Origin: a virus
IMG/VR virus record: IMGVR_UViG_3300035698_002505
Location: 1 to 37,926 of that record
DNA: 37,926 nt
Direction: 5' to 3' (one strand)
The notes under the pieces: generated by a model
The model's database searches: none
The model's input: the letters and a program-made list of their open reading frames with translations, nothing else
What the model was told of the DNA's origin: nothing
Made by a program: the position numbers and the translations under genes
Shown here: positions 30,387 through 37,203 of the stretch, piece by piece
Numbering within the stretch: the first letter of the stretch is position 1
Layout: every line of letters starts with the position of its first letter

Positions 30387-31281
30387 TGTACCTCCTTTTT
30401 GACCTACCATCTTGCCATAACATCCGTTCATATTTGTCCCATTCGCAAAGGCTATGCTCAATCTCTCGCATCTCGAAGTCGGGCATACTCGTGAGGTTCT
30501 TTTGTACAAACGCTAAGAGCTTCCGAACCTCTCCTACACCGTCCTTTATACGAGTCGGTGACGATGAGTTCTTACCCTTCGGAAACGGTAAGTCAAGAAT
30601 GCGGTAGAGTCCTCTCGTCGCTCCAGGACCGATATGACACCAAGTCTCGATGTCCTCCGCGTTCTCTAGGAGGTAAGTATACCGAAGATCGCAGACGATC
30701 TCGTACGCCATGAATCCGCCCAGCCCGTCGTACGCCGTTAGGAACTCGTGAGCCGCCTGTAGCGTATCCTCTCGTTGCTCCGAGATATTCTCAAACAACT
30801 CCTCTCGGTTCGCCCAGACGTTCTGTATACGGTCTACGATCGCTTCGAGCTTCGGCTTACCTGCCGGCGAGTTGATCATGAACGCTCCGGTGAAGACATT
30901 CCCTTCCGTTCTTAACGCTCGGAGAACTCTCAACGCTCGCTTCTTATTCCAGTTGGTAAGTAGGCATAACTTCGAGTCGAGACCGGGATGCAGTAATGAG
31001 TTTCCGGTTGGAATATAGTTGAACCACCGGAAGATAATTGTAGCGAGTAGTACACGCGGATCATCTCGGAGCGGCTCGCGAATCAACTCCCGAAACCATC
31101 GAGTGACTTTGTCGTTCTCGCGGTAGGGATTCGTGAAGAAGAAGTTACGCATAACTTCGTCATCGGTCCACGGCTTCTTCTTGCCTTCCCCTTCGCGTCG
31201 TAAGTAGATTTTGTGTCGCTCCTTTATCCAATAGAGAAAGCGACGATGCGGAGTCATCCGCTTTACGGCTTCGATGTTCAT
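30370..31281 (-). CDS. Helical protein of the 5-hmU modification system (HMUDK-helical / ADDT / alpha-GPT-Pplase type)
   Basis: The 303-aa helical protein begins with RRFLYWIKERHKIYLRREGE, KPWTDDEVMRNFFFTNPYRE and NDKVTRWFRE, a FxNxYRExDKVTxW block that I associate with the conserved helical partner of 5-hmdU DNA kinases and pyrophosphorylase-like amino-acid:DNA transferases. A later HhH-like motif, YDGLGGFMAYEIVCDLRYT, and GPGATRGL suggest an HhH-GPD relative. Second transferase-type gene in the island. It starts by ATGA overlap with the zinc protein gene. Confidence 0.72.
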   Translation of the reverse strand: MNIEAVKRMTPHRRFLYWIKERHKIYLRREGEGKKKPWTDDEVMRNFFFTNPYRENDKVTRWFRELIREPLRDDPRVLLATIIFRWFNYIPTGNSLLHPGLDSKLCLLTNWNKKRALRVLRALRTEGNVFTGAFMINSPAGKPKLEAIVDRIQNVWANREELFENISEQREDTLQAAHEFLTAYDGLGGFMAYEIVCDLRYTYLLENAEDIETWCHIGPGATRGLYRILDLPFPKGKNSSSPTRIKDGVGEVRKLLAFVQKNLTSMPDFEMREIEHSLCEWDKYERMLWQDGRSKRRYNGNSD

Positions 31282-31577
31282 GACGGTAATCCTAGTTTAG
31301 TTTCTCGTTCCAATTCAAATTCGTTATCCTTTCGATGCTCGCCGCAGCCTTTCGAGTCGGCGGTCATTCCCGGAAACAAAGCCCGAACCTCTACCCGCGT
31401 CTGCGGTATCTGCCTGATCGCTTTCGTCGCTGGGTCCATCCCGGCTACCATCTTCGTAGACGTAATCGAAATCAACTGCGGCGGGTTACGACGGCACTGA
31501 CCTTCCAGGCTCGCCTCCTTATCCGTGTCTTCGTTTCGGACGAAGAAGTAACAGCTATCACAAACTTGGTATCTCAT
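31278..31577 (-). CDS. Cys-rich zinc-binding phage protein
   Basis: A 99-aa product from ATG 31577, chosen for GGAGGAGCGAG directly upstream; the frame is open further up. Motifs MRYQVCDSCYFFVRNEDTD, GQCRRNPPQ and KGCGEHRKD give a CxxC...C...C arrangement seen in many uncharacterised phage proteins ending in CGE. A structural zinc (or Fe-S) site is likely. Coupled by ATGA to the next gene of the modification island. Confidence 0.65.
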   Translation of the reverse strand: MRYQVCDSCYFFVRNEDTDKEASLEGQCRRNPPQLISITSTKMVAGMDPATKAIRQIPQTRVEVRALFPGMTADSKGCGEHRKDNEFELERETKLGLPS

Positions 31578-31696
31578 TCTCGCTCCTCCATATCCCATAG
31601 AGCCACGCTCAGTCCAAAGTACCGAGTGAGGACCATGCTCTTGAATTAAGTTGTCGATAAACTTTCGCCACGTAGCCAAAGTCCAGGCCTACTTGC

Positions 31697-33718
31697 TTAG
31701 GGTTGGGGATCATCGCTCTGGCTCCAAGTATGGGGATGGTAGTCTACTCCGCTCGTAAGAGGTACGCCGATATCGTCGCCGATCGCTTCCATGAGTCGTC
31801 GTACCTTCCGAACCTTCGGCATGTTTCGCTTCTTCGGTCGCTTCGGAAAGTCGAGTACAACTTCATCGTGAACGTTCATAATCATTCGGTAAGTATCCGC
31901 CCCGTCGATAGCGTTCCACTCGTCGAGTTGGCTTTGGATATCTACCATCGCTCTCGACATAATCCAACACGCCGTTCCTTGAACGTGGTAGTTCAACGGG
32001 ATCGTCGGCTTAATGCCGCCCCAACCGCTTCGGCTACACAAGAGAGGATAGCCCCGAGTCGGATCAACGGTACGGTCAGGCATCGTTTCGACGTAGCCAT
32101 GTTTGTTCGCGAAGTCGATCCACTGGCGGTTCAACGCTGCCTTCTTCTTCAACCGTTTGGAGATCTTAGCTTGGGCTCCTGGCACGTGATACGCTTGGTC
32201 GGCAGTTCCGGTTCCGTCAGCCTTGTCGACGGCTCCGTACATATCCGCAAAGTTTCCGTTCTTCGTCCATTGATACCACGTGCTCCCATACTGTTTCTTA
32301 ACTCCCGAGGCTCCGTACTTGGCGAACTTTTCAGGGTGAAGGATATCGAAGATGAGCAAGTGATAGGATCCAAAGTAAGGAGCAGCGTTTGGGTTCTCGA
32401 ATAGTGCGAGCATCGCTGGTTCTTGGCATTCGTATCCCGGTATTCTTAACTCAAGATTATCGTAGTCCAAGCTCCACCATTCTCTACCAGGAGTGGGGCC
32501 GAAGCAGTACCGTAAGTTGAAGCCTTCCTTCTTAGATATATTTTGTTCGTTAGGATTCGAGGAGGACCAACGTAGCGTATCCGTACCTGTTGGATTCAGC
32601 GAGGGATACAGGATGTACCAGCCGTCTCGATTGGTTCCCACCCAGAACCGTTCGTAGCTCTCCATGTAACTCAGAGCGGTATCGCGTTTACGTTTTCCCC
32701 GCAGAGCCGTTACAAAATCTAGTTTCTTTCCTTCGTCGAATGACGCTATGTAGTGGTCCAATACATTCGCGTCGAGTGACGGCTTACCGGTCTTCTTCGA
32801 TTTCTTTACGACCGGTAAATCCATGCAATCGAAGACTGCCGTAAGTAGCGAGCCGTTATTGCCCGACTTCGGTAGCTCTAACTCGGCTCCGTAGTCGGCG
32901 GCAATTGCTACGCACGTCTCTCCGGCTCTCTCCGACTCTTCGCGGTATTCTCCGACGAGTTCGGTTAGTCGGTCCCTATTGAGCGTTACGCCAGCTCTCT
33001 GCGTCTCGTAGACTACTCGTAGTAGCTTCCGTCGGCTCTCGTGTATCGCCCGTAGCCCCCGCTCCTCGACGATCTCTAGCATTCGACGGTAGAGAGCGTA
33101 GGTTGACGCACTATCGACGTTGGCGTACACGCTCGCTATCGTCCACCATGGATGATCCTCCGCGTATCCCTTCTCTCTCGCAATCGCTCGCGGTAACCAC
33201 GTATCGTATTTCCAAACCTTATCTTTCGCTGACGGCATACACGGTAGGTTCTTAGCGGCTACCATCCACTCAGGGTAATCCCGCTTGGCTATCGTACGAG
33301 CTTGGTTACACGCCTTGTTTAATGCGTCGTCGTACGGCTTGACGTTTACTCCGAGATAGACCAACACCATAGTCGTAAGATCGTGCGGCTGATTACTCGC
33401 GAGAAGATGCCCCAAGAATAACGTATCATCAGTCGCGTCCCATCGCCAGTCCTTACCAATACCCAGAGCGATCGTATCGAGAGCCTCTACATCAAACTTC
33501 GCATTCTGAAGTACGAGCTTCTCAGCGTCGTCCAAGTAGTCGCGAACCTCTCTCAAATCTCCCTTTGGTATAATCGGCTCGCGAGTAAGAGGGTCAACAT
33601 CCCACTCCCAAAACGCTTGGTCATCGCTACCGTCGCAAGTCGTAACTAAGTAGGGCTTCACGCCATGGTGGAAGTCGAATCCCGTCGTCTCAGTATCAAC
33701 GGCCAGTAAATCAATCAT
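31697..33718 (-). CDS. DNA polymerase, family A, with 3'-5' exonuclease domain
   Basis: The 673-aa protein has an N-terminal exonuclease: LLAVDTETTGFDF (motif I, residues about 3-15) and LVLQNAKFDVEAL. A linker and polymerase core follow: LNPTGTDTLRWSSSNPNEQN, motif A WSLDYDNLELRIPGY (about residue 418), a motif B-like TKNGNFADMYGA and motif C MNVHDEVVLDF (about 614). It copies the phage genome. Family A polymerases able to use modified dNTPs occur in other hypermodified phages. The start overlaps the stop of the frameshifted methylase frame by 8 bp. Confidence 0.9.
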   Translation of the reverse strand: MIDLLAVDTETTGFDFHHGVKPYLVTTCDGSDDQAFWEWDVDPLTREPIIPKGDLREVRDYLDDAEKLVLQNAKFDVEALDTIALGIGKDWRWDATDDTLFLGHLLASNQPHDLTTMVLVYLGVNVKPYDDALNKACNQARTIAKRDYPEWMVAAKNLPCMPSAKDKVWKYDTWLPRAIAREKGYAEDHPWWTIASVYANVDSASTYALYRRMLEIVEERGLRAIHESRRKLLRVVYETQRAGVTLNRDRLTELVGEYREESERAGETCVAIAADYGAELELPKSGNNGSLLTAVFDCMDLPVVKKSKKTGKPSLDANVLDHYIASFDEGKKLDFVTALRGKRKRDTALSYMESYERFWVGTNRDGWYILYPSLNPTGTDTLRWSSSNPNEQNISKKEGFNLRYCFGPTPGREWWSLDYDNLELRIPGYECQEPAMLALFENPNAAPYFGSYHLLIFDILHPEKFAKYGASGVKKQYGSTWYQWTKNGNFADMYGAVDKADGTGTADQAYHVPGAQAKISKRLKKKAALNRQWIDFANKHGYVETMPDRTVDPTRGYPLLCSRSGWGGIKPTIPLNYHVQGTACWIMSRAMVDIQSQLDEWNAIDGADTYRMIMNVHDEVVLDFPKRPKKRNMPKVRKVRRLMEAIGDDIGVPLTSGVDYHPHTWSQSDDPQP

Positions 33719-34369
33719 TGTCTACTACCTTTACGAGTTCTTTTGACTGCCTTCTCTGTCCTCTAACTTCGTGAAGAATTTCAAAATCCCGCCAGTCGGC
33801 TCCTTCACAGACTATAACTTGCCCAATACGTCTATTACAGTAACCACGTAATTGGGAATAGAAACTAGAGTTGGTACCAACGACGTAATCGGATTTGCGA
33901 TACTGGTAAGGAGGATCAACGAAGTAGGTAGCGGGTACATCAGAGCGTACCTTTCTAAAGTCTTCGCAAGTTATAGTCCAGTGGCTTATGGCTGTAACCG
34001 CTTCTTGGTACGAGCAATTTCGTCATCTCTTGCAGCCCAACCAGTGTAGACATTACCGGGATCATTTCTACACCGACCTACGCAGAATCCCAATAGCTCT
34101 CTCTCTACACTCGACAGAGATTCTATCTCTCGTAGATCATCGCCCTTAACCAACTCCGGTAGACTTAGTAAGTCAGCGAGCGAAGCCGATTGGACCCATT
34201 TCCAGATACGGTAGATTACCGGATAGGCATCATTGATCCAAACGTCTCGATCTAATCCGTATCGACAAGCGTACCTAGCCCCTCCGCAAAATGGTTCTAC
34301 AATAGTATCATGAGTTGGTTCGGGATACAGGTGTATGACTTTAGACTTACCGCCGAAGTAGCTAATCAT
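33711..34369 (-). pseudogene. Dam-type N6-adenine methyltransferase, frameshifted
   Basis: The first frame (34369-33986, 127 aa) has MISYFGGKSKVIHLYPEPTH, motif I VEPFCGGARYA, and NDAYPVIYRIWKWV, then stops. The -1 frame continues with EAVTAISHWTITCEDFRKV, the catalytic DPPY (33906-33917) in TYFVDPPYQYRKSDY, and runs to TGA 33711. The two frames overlap only between a TGA at 34023 and a TAA at 33986, so the shift lies in about 35 nt. No classical slippery heptamer is visible there. Either an inactivating indel, a sequencing error or an unusual programmed shift. An intact gene would give about 218 aa. Confidence 0.75.
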
Positions 34370-34937
34370 TGTGAGCTTGCTCCCATTGAAATTCGGTTTT
34401 GAACTTCGGCGGGTACTTCTTACCTTTGAGAAGTAATCGCCACTTGCTCCAAGCCGCGAACGGTCCAGGGTATGGCGGGAACCTATCGAGACCGGCTTGG
34501 CTTAGAACCTTATCACCGTGTTGAATAACACCAGCATACTTTCCTTGGTTCATCTGTCCTTTCTGTAACAAAGCGAGCATCCGTCCGCCGTGGATGTAGT
34601 TATGGCAGTAGTGGCAAAGCGGTACGGTTTCGATGTACGTCCAAGTACCTTTGAGATAATTGACCGTATAGACTTCGTGACCTTCGAGCCATTTGCGAGC
34701 CTTCGCGTTGTACTTAGATACCTCGCACGCAACGCAATGGTAATTCGTTGAGCGGTACGCTTCTCGTCGCGTAGCGTTCCACCACTTCGGTCCTAGTAGC
34801 TCTCGCGGAACTACGCCGTGCATGGGCCTGGGAGTATTCGGGCAGAGTAGTATCTCCGGTCGTGGCTTCCATTCCCGTACCAGAGCTTGGGCTTGCTTGA
34901 GTACGTCCTTGGGTTTCTTGGGCTTCCTACCGGCCAT
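34362..34937 (-). CDS. HNH-endonuclease-like zinc protein
   Basis: The 191-aa protein has HCVACEVSKY (first CxxC), LEGHEVYTV (the HE/HH position), and ETVPLCHYCHNYIHGGRM (second CxxC and final His), the layout of an HNH/zinc-finger nuclease. The N-terminus is Lys/Pro-rich (AGRKPKKPKDVLKQAQALVR). AAGGAGCGAAAGG precedes the ATG. It could act in DNA processing or as a homing-type nuclease. It overlaps the methylase start by 8 bp. Confidence 0.7.
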   Translation of the reverse strand: MAGRKPKKPKDVLKQAQALVREWKPRPEILLCPNTPRPMHGVVPRELLGPKWWNATRREAYRSTNYHCVACEVSKYNAKARKWLEGHEVYTVNYLKGTWTYIETVPLCHYCHNYIHGGRMLALLQKGQMNQGKYAGVIQHGDKVLSQAGLDRFPPYPGPFAAWSKWRLLLKGKKYPPKFKTEFQWEQAHND

Positions 34938-35070
34938 CCTTTCGCTCCTTCAGCTTTCCCGTTCCGTCACAGGGATGACAAGTCCATCCCCGTGTACTCT
35001 TGCCCGAACCTCCGCAGGCTGTACACGCCGTCTTATCGAGTTCCTTCTTTCGCTTCGGCGATATCGGCAT
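34927..35070 (-). CDS. DnaJ-type CxxCxGxG zinc mini-protein
   Basis: A 47-aa product from ATG 35070, in TAATG overlap with the upstream stop. It reads MPISPKRKKELDKTACTACG then GSGKSTRGWTCHPCDGTGKL. The two CxxCxGxG-type knuckles, CTACGGSG and CHPCDGTG, match a single DnaJ-like zinc finger. Stop at TAG 34927, just inside the next gene. Probably a small protein- or nucleic-acid-binding factor. Confidence 0.7.
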   Translation of the reverse strand: MPISPKRKKELDKTACTACGGSGKSTRGWTCHPCDGTGKLKERKDGR

Positions 35071-35423
35071 TAAGATTCTTCTGCCCCAATCACCACACTC
35101 TTTAGCTCTTCCAGTAACACCTGAGCCTGTTCCTCTAACTCTTCGCGGGGGAAGTCCCGCCCTATGCTCACCTTGCGATCAACTCTTAACAGTTGGAATG
35201 CATTCATTCTCTTGCGAATTTTGTCAGCTTGATTGTTCCATTGCTTACCCTCTCCCCATTCGTCGTCGACATAACCCAAGTCCCATTTTCGTTTGCACTC
35301 TCCATTACACTCGGCATGGCTCAAATAACCACAATCACGAATAGTCATGTCGCCACCGCAGCATGGGCAATCTGCGAGCCACAGCGTCTCTACGCCGCTT
35401 GCTTTTCTTTCAACTGTTCCCAT
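35070..35423 (-). CDS. Zinc-ribbon protein (Lar-like) with helical C-terminus
   Basis: The 117-aa protein has WLADCPCCGGDMTIRDCGYL and AECNGECKRKW, a CPxCGG zinc ribbon like restriction-alleviation (Lar) and related phage proteins. Helices follow (NQADKIRKRMNAFQLLR, EELEEQAQVLLEELKS). AGAGGCGATG lies upstream. The DNA encoding CGGDMTIR is copied again about 300 bp upstream. Role unknown; anti-restriction is one possibility. Confidence 0.6.
   Translation of the reverse strand: MGTVERKASGVETLWLADCPCCGGDMTIRDCGYLSHAECNGECKRKWDLGYVDDEWGEGKQWNNQADKIRKRMNAFQLLRVDRKVSIGRDFPREELEEQAQVLLEELKSVVIGAEES
35335..35362. repeat. 28-bp direct repeat, copy 1 (inside the zinc-ribbon gene)
   Basis: The 28 bases from 35335 recur without mismatch at 35632-35659. 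In this copy they encode GGDMTIR of the zinc-ribbon gene. Flanking bases differ immediately on both sides. Confidence 0.9.
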
Positions 35424-35525
35424 CGCATCGCCTCTTCTACGGAGCCTAAGATTCTCCCGCCCCGGTCCTTATCCTATTGATCCCCAGTAGAGAGTTTGAC
35501 CCAAAGGAGGGAGATACAAAAATTA

Positions 35526-35613
35526 GGGGCGATAGCCTACCGTGTAGTCACGTATCTTTCGTCGGGAAGTTCGTAAGCAAGTTGGTTAGACCTAATCCCG
35601 CCGACTATCGCCT
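35526..35613 (-). ncRNA. Possible structured RNA in the non-coding gap
   Basis: An 8-bp outer stem, GGCGATAG/CTATCGCC (35528-35535 with 35605-35612), encloses two further helices. One is a nine-position stem with one mismatch (35559-35567 with 35596-35604), stacked directly on the outer stem. The other is a 4-bp hairpin, CGTG-TAGT-CACG (35541-35552). Read on the minus strand, the outer stem is followed by CCTAATTTTTG, a terminator-like tail. No tRNA T-loop or anticodon arm is recognisable. The region 35424-35685 otherwise holds no convincing gene. The strand is chosen from the T-run. Confidence 0.45.
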
Positions 35614-35631
35614 CAAACCTTTACCACTCTC

Positions 35632-35659
35632 TCACGAATAGTCATGTCGCCACCGCAGC
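35632..35659. repeat. 28-bp direct repeat, copy 2 (non-coding gap)
   Basis: Exact copy of 35335-35362. In the minus-strand frame it again reads GGDMTIR, followed by RERVVKV and a stop, with no ATG upstream. It is probably a fragment left by duplication or recombination of the zinc-ribbon gene. Confidence 0.9.
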
Positions 35660-35685
35660 TGGAGTTTTTCTGACGCTGAACGGAC

Positions 35686-35853
35686 TCAACGTACTCGTAG
35701 TGGGCTGCTTAGGACGAGACGAGTGTAATCGATCTCAGCCGGTGAGCAATCCGCAACTCTCTCACGGAAGTCACGCCCATTTCGTATCCATTCTGCGGTT
35801 TCCGCCGCCTGACGTTGGCAACTTGAGGCTGTTCCTTCAGCCGTTAATCCCAC
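35686..35853 (-). CDS. Possible 55-aa small protein
   Basis: A frame from GTG 35853, four bases after the preceding stop, with GGGCGAG upstream. It reads MGLTAEGTASSCQRQAAETA then EWIRNGRDFRERVADCSPAE. The composition looks protein-like (helix with two Cys), but the start is weak and no family is recognised. It may instead be part of the decayed stretch that includes the 28-bp repeat. Confidence 0.35.
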   Translation of the reverse strand: MGLTAEGTASSCQRQAAETAEWIRNGRDFRERVADCSPAEIDYTRLVLSSPLRVR

Positions 35854-35857
35854 TAGA

Positions 35858-37027
35858 CTACTCGCCCGATTCGAGAGCCGACCACAAGACGGACTTGTAA
35901 CTCTTACCGTCGTCCAGATTCTTGAGGTTGACTTTCTCGCTTCCCTCGAAGACGGCAGTAACTTCGCACTCAACCGCCTTGCGAGCATTCGGCGGCTTGT
36001 ACAGGAATACGTCGCCTTTATCGGGATTGAAGTTGCTGTCAGTTTCGCCTTCGGCTTGGAAGAGAGCTTCGGCGAGACCACTCCAAGACTCGTAGGCGTC
36101 GGGATCAAGACCGGCTTCAATACCCGCGTTATTGAGCGTAGTGATCGCCTCTTCATCTTCGGCATCGGCGGCTTCCCCAAGAGCTGGATAATCCACGATG
36201 TCTTCCGCCTTTCCAACTTCGTCCGCTTCGGCTTCTTCTTCTGGCGGAGACTCGACCGAGATAGCTACGTCCACCCAGGAAGCTGCGTTGTCGATATCGT
36301 CTTGGGAGATACCGGCTGCGAGAGCTTTCGTTTGGAGTTCGTTCGCGGCTTCTCCGTCTCCACCGTCAGCAGCTTCTCCGATGTCGGTCAAACTCGTTTC
36401 ATTCTTCGCTGCCGCAGCATTACCTTTCGCCTTCGCTTTCGTCGGCGGAGCTTCGGCGGTCTCGTCTACGACGCCATCAGCTTCTTCGGGCACGTAGTTT
36501 TCCAATCCTCTGATGCCGGACCACTGATGGTTAATTCGCGGGTCGGGATACTGTTCGGTAGCTTCGCCCTTCCAAGTTCGGAATCGGAAGTACGGTGCCT
36601 CTTCTTTGAGAGTCTCGACGACTGATTCCAAGTCGTCAAATTCGAGTCCTTCAGTTTCCACTCCAAGCTTCTTGAGTTCGTTTACAACCCAAGCCAAATG
36701 CTCGTCCACGGTAGACCGAGAGCGGCTCGGAGTATCGCAGACCGGCTCCATGATCATCGTCGAGAGACCGGCAATCGGCAACCCTTCGTGCATCGTCGGC
36801 GTAACGACTACGCCGCGAGCAAGGAAGAAGACTTCACCTTCCATATCTCCTTTCTTGTAGTTACTAAAGCGGCAATCGACAAGTTGGGCTACGCCGTTGT
36901 CGATACCTTCGGGAAGGTCTCCACCCATCCCCATTTGTACTTCATCAGCCTTGTGGGCGTCAAACGCTTTCTTGCCTTTCGCTCCGAGCTTGGCTAGCAC
37001 ACCGCCGCTGGTCGTCTGTCGTGGCAT
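35858..37027 (-). CDS. Large acidic phage protein, probable ssDNA-binding / recombination partner
   Basis: The 389-aa protein has an N-terminal folded region (about 35-185) with GVAQLVDCRFSNYKKGDMEG, VFFLARGVVVTPTMHEGLPI, LSTMIMEPVCDTPSRSRSTV and PYFRFRTWKGEATEQYPDPR, a beta-rich pattern compatible with an OB-fold. A long acidic Ala/Glu/Asp region with short helical repeats (GEAADGGDGEAANEL, GEAADAEDEEAITTL) follows. It ends in a small beta domain (DVFLYKPPNARKAVECEVTA, VNLKNLDDGKSYKSVLW) resembling SH3/Tudor-like folds. It is next to the Sak4-like ATPase, where SSB-type genes are usual. AAGGAGAAG precedes the ATG. Function inferred. Confidence 0.6.
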   Translation of the reverse strand: MPRQTTSGGVLAKLGAKGKKAFDAHKADEVQMGMGGDLPEGIDNGVAQLVDCRFSNYKKGDMEGEVFFLARGVVVTPTMHEGLPIAGLSTMIMEPVCDTPSRSRSTVDEHLAWVVNELKKLGVETEGLEFDDLESVVETLKEEAPYFRFRTWKGEATEQYPDPRINHQWSGIRGLENYVPEEADGVVDETAEAPPTKAKAKGNAAAAKNETSLTDIGEAADGGDGEAANELQTKALAAGISQDDIDNAASWVDVAISVESPPEEEAEADEVGKAEDIVDYPALGEAADAEDEEAITTLNNAGIEAGLDPDAYESWSGLAEALFQAEGETDSNFNPDKGDVFLYKPPNARKAVECEVTAVFEGSEKVNLKNLDDGKSYKSVLWSALESGE

Positions 37028-37202
37028 CGTCTTCTTCTCCTTCGGTAGTTAATGAACCTACAATCTCTCCCCGGAGTATAACAACTCCATTGGGGGACTT
37101 TACACCAATCAGCACTCGCTTACCGCGTACTTCCAGTACACGTACTTCGTTCACGCCGTCTATCAAAATACTCTCGCCAACCTTTCGAGTCAGTACCAGC
37201 AT
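36960..37202 (-). CDS. csrA: CsrA-family RNA-binding regulator
   Basis: Residues 1-50, MLVLTRKVGESILIDGVNEV then RVLEVRGKRVLIGVKSPNGV and VILRGEI, match CsrA (the MLVLTRK start, beta-strand core and VRGKRV/RGE RNA-binding residues). The C-terminal 30 residues are an acidic, then basic tail not typical of the 60-residue family, and this tail overlaps the next gene by 68 bp. AGGAGG precedes the ATG. CsrA dimers bind GGA in mRNA leaders and block or stabilise translation. A phage copy could retune host or phage genes. Confidence 0.88.
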   Translation of the reverse strand: MLVLTRKVGESILIDGVNEVRVLEVRGKRVLIGVKSPNGVVILRGEIVGSLTTEGEEDDATTDDQRRCASQARSERQESV

Positions 37203-37203
37203 C

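Noticed and set aside
35526-35613. tRNA-like look of the 8-bp closing stem and about 88-nt length
   Set aside because: No T-loop consensus, no D-arm and no anticodon stem can be placed on either strand; kept only as a generic structured RNA candidate.
35686-36216. 176-aa minus-strand frame through the acidic protein gene
   Set aside because: Most of it is a shadow of the 35858-37027 gene in another frame (Ser/Arg-rich noise); only its last 55 codons outside that gene were kept as a weak candidate.
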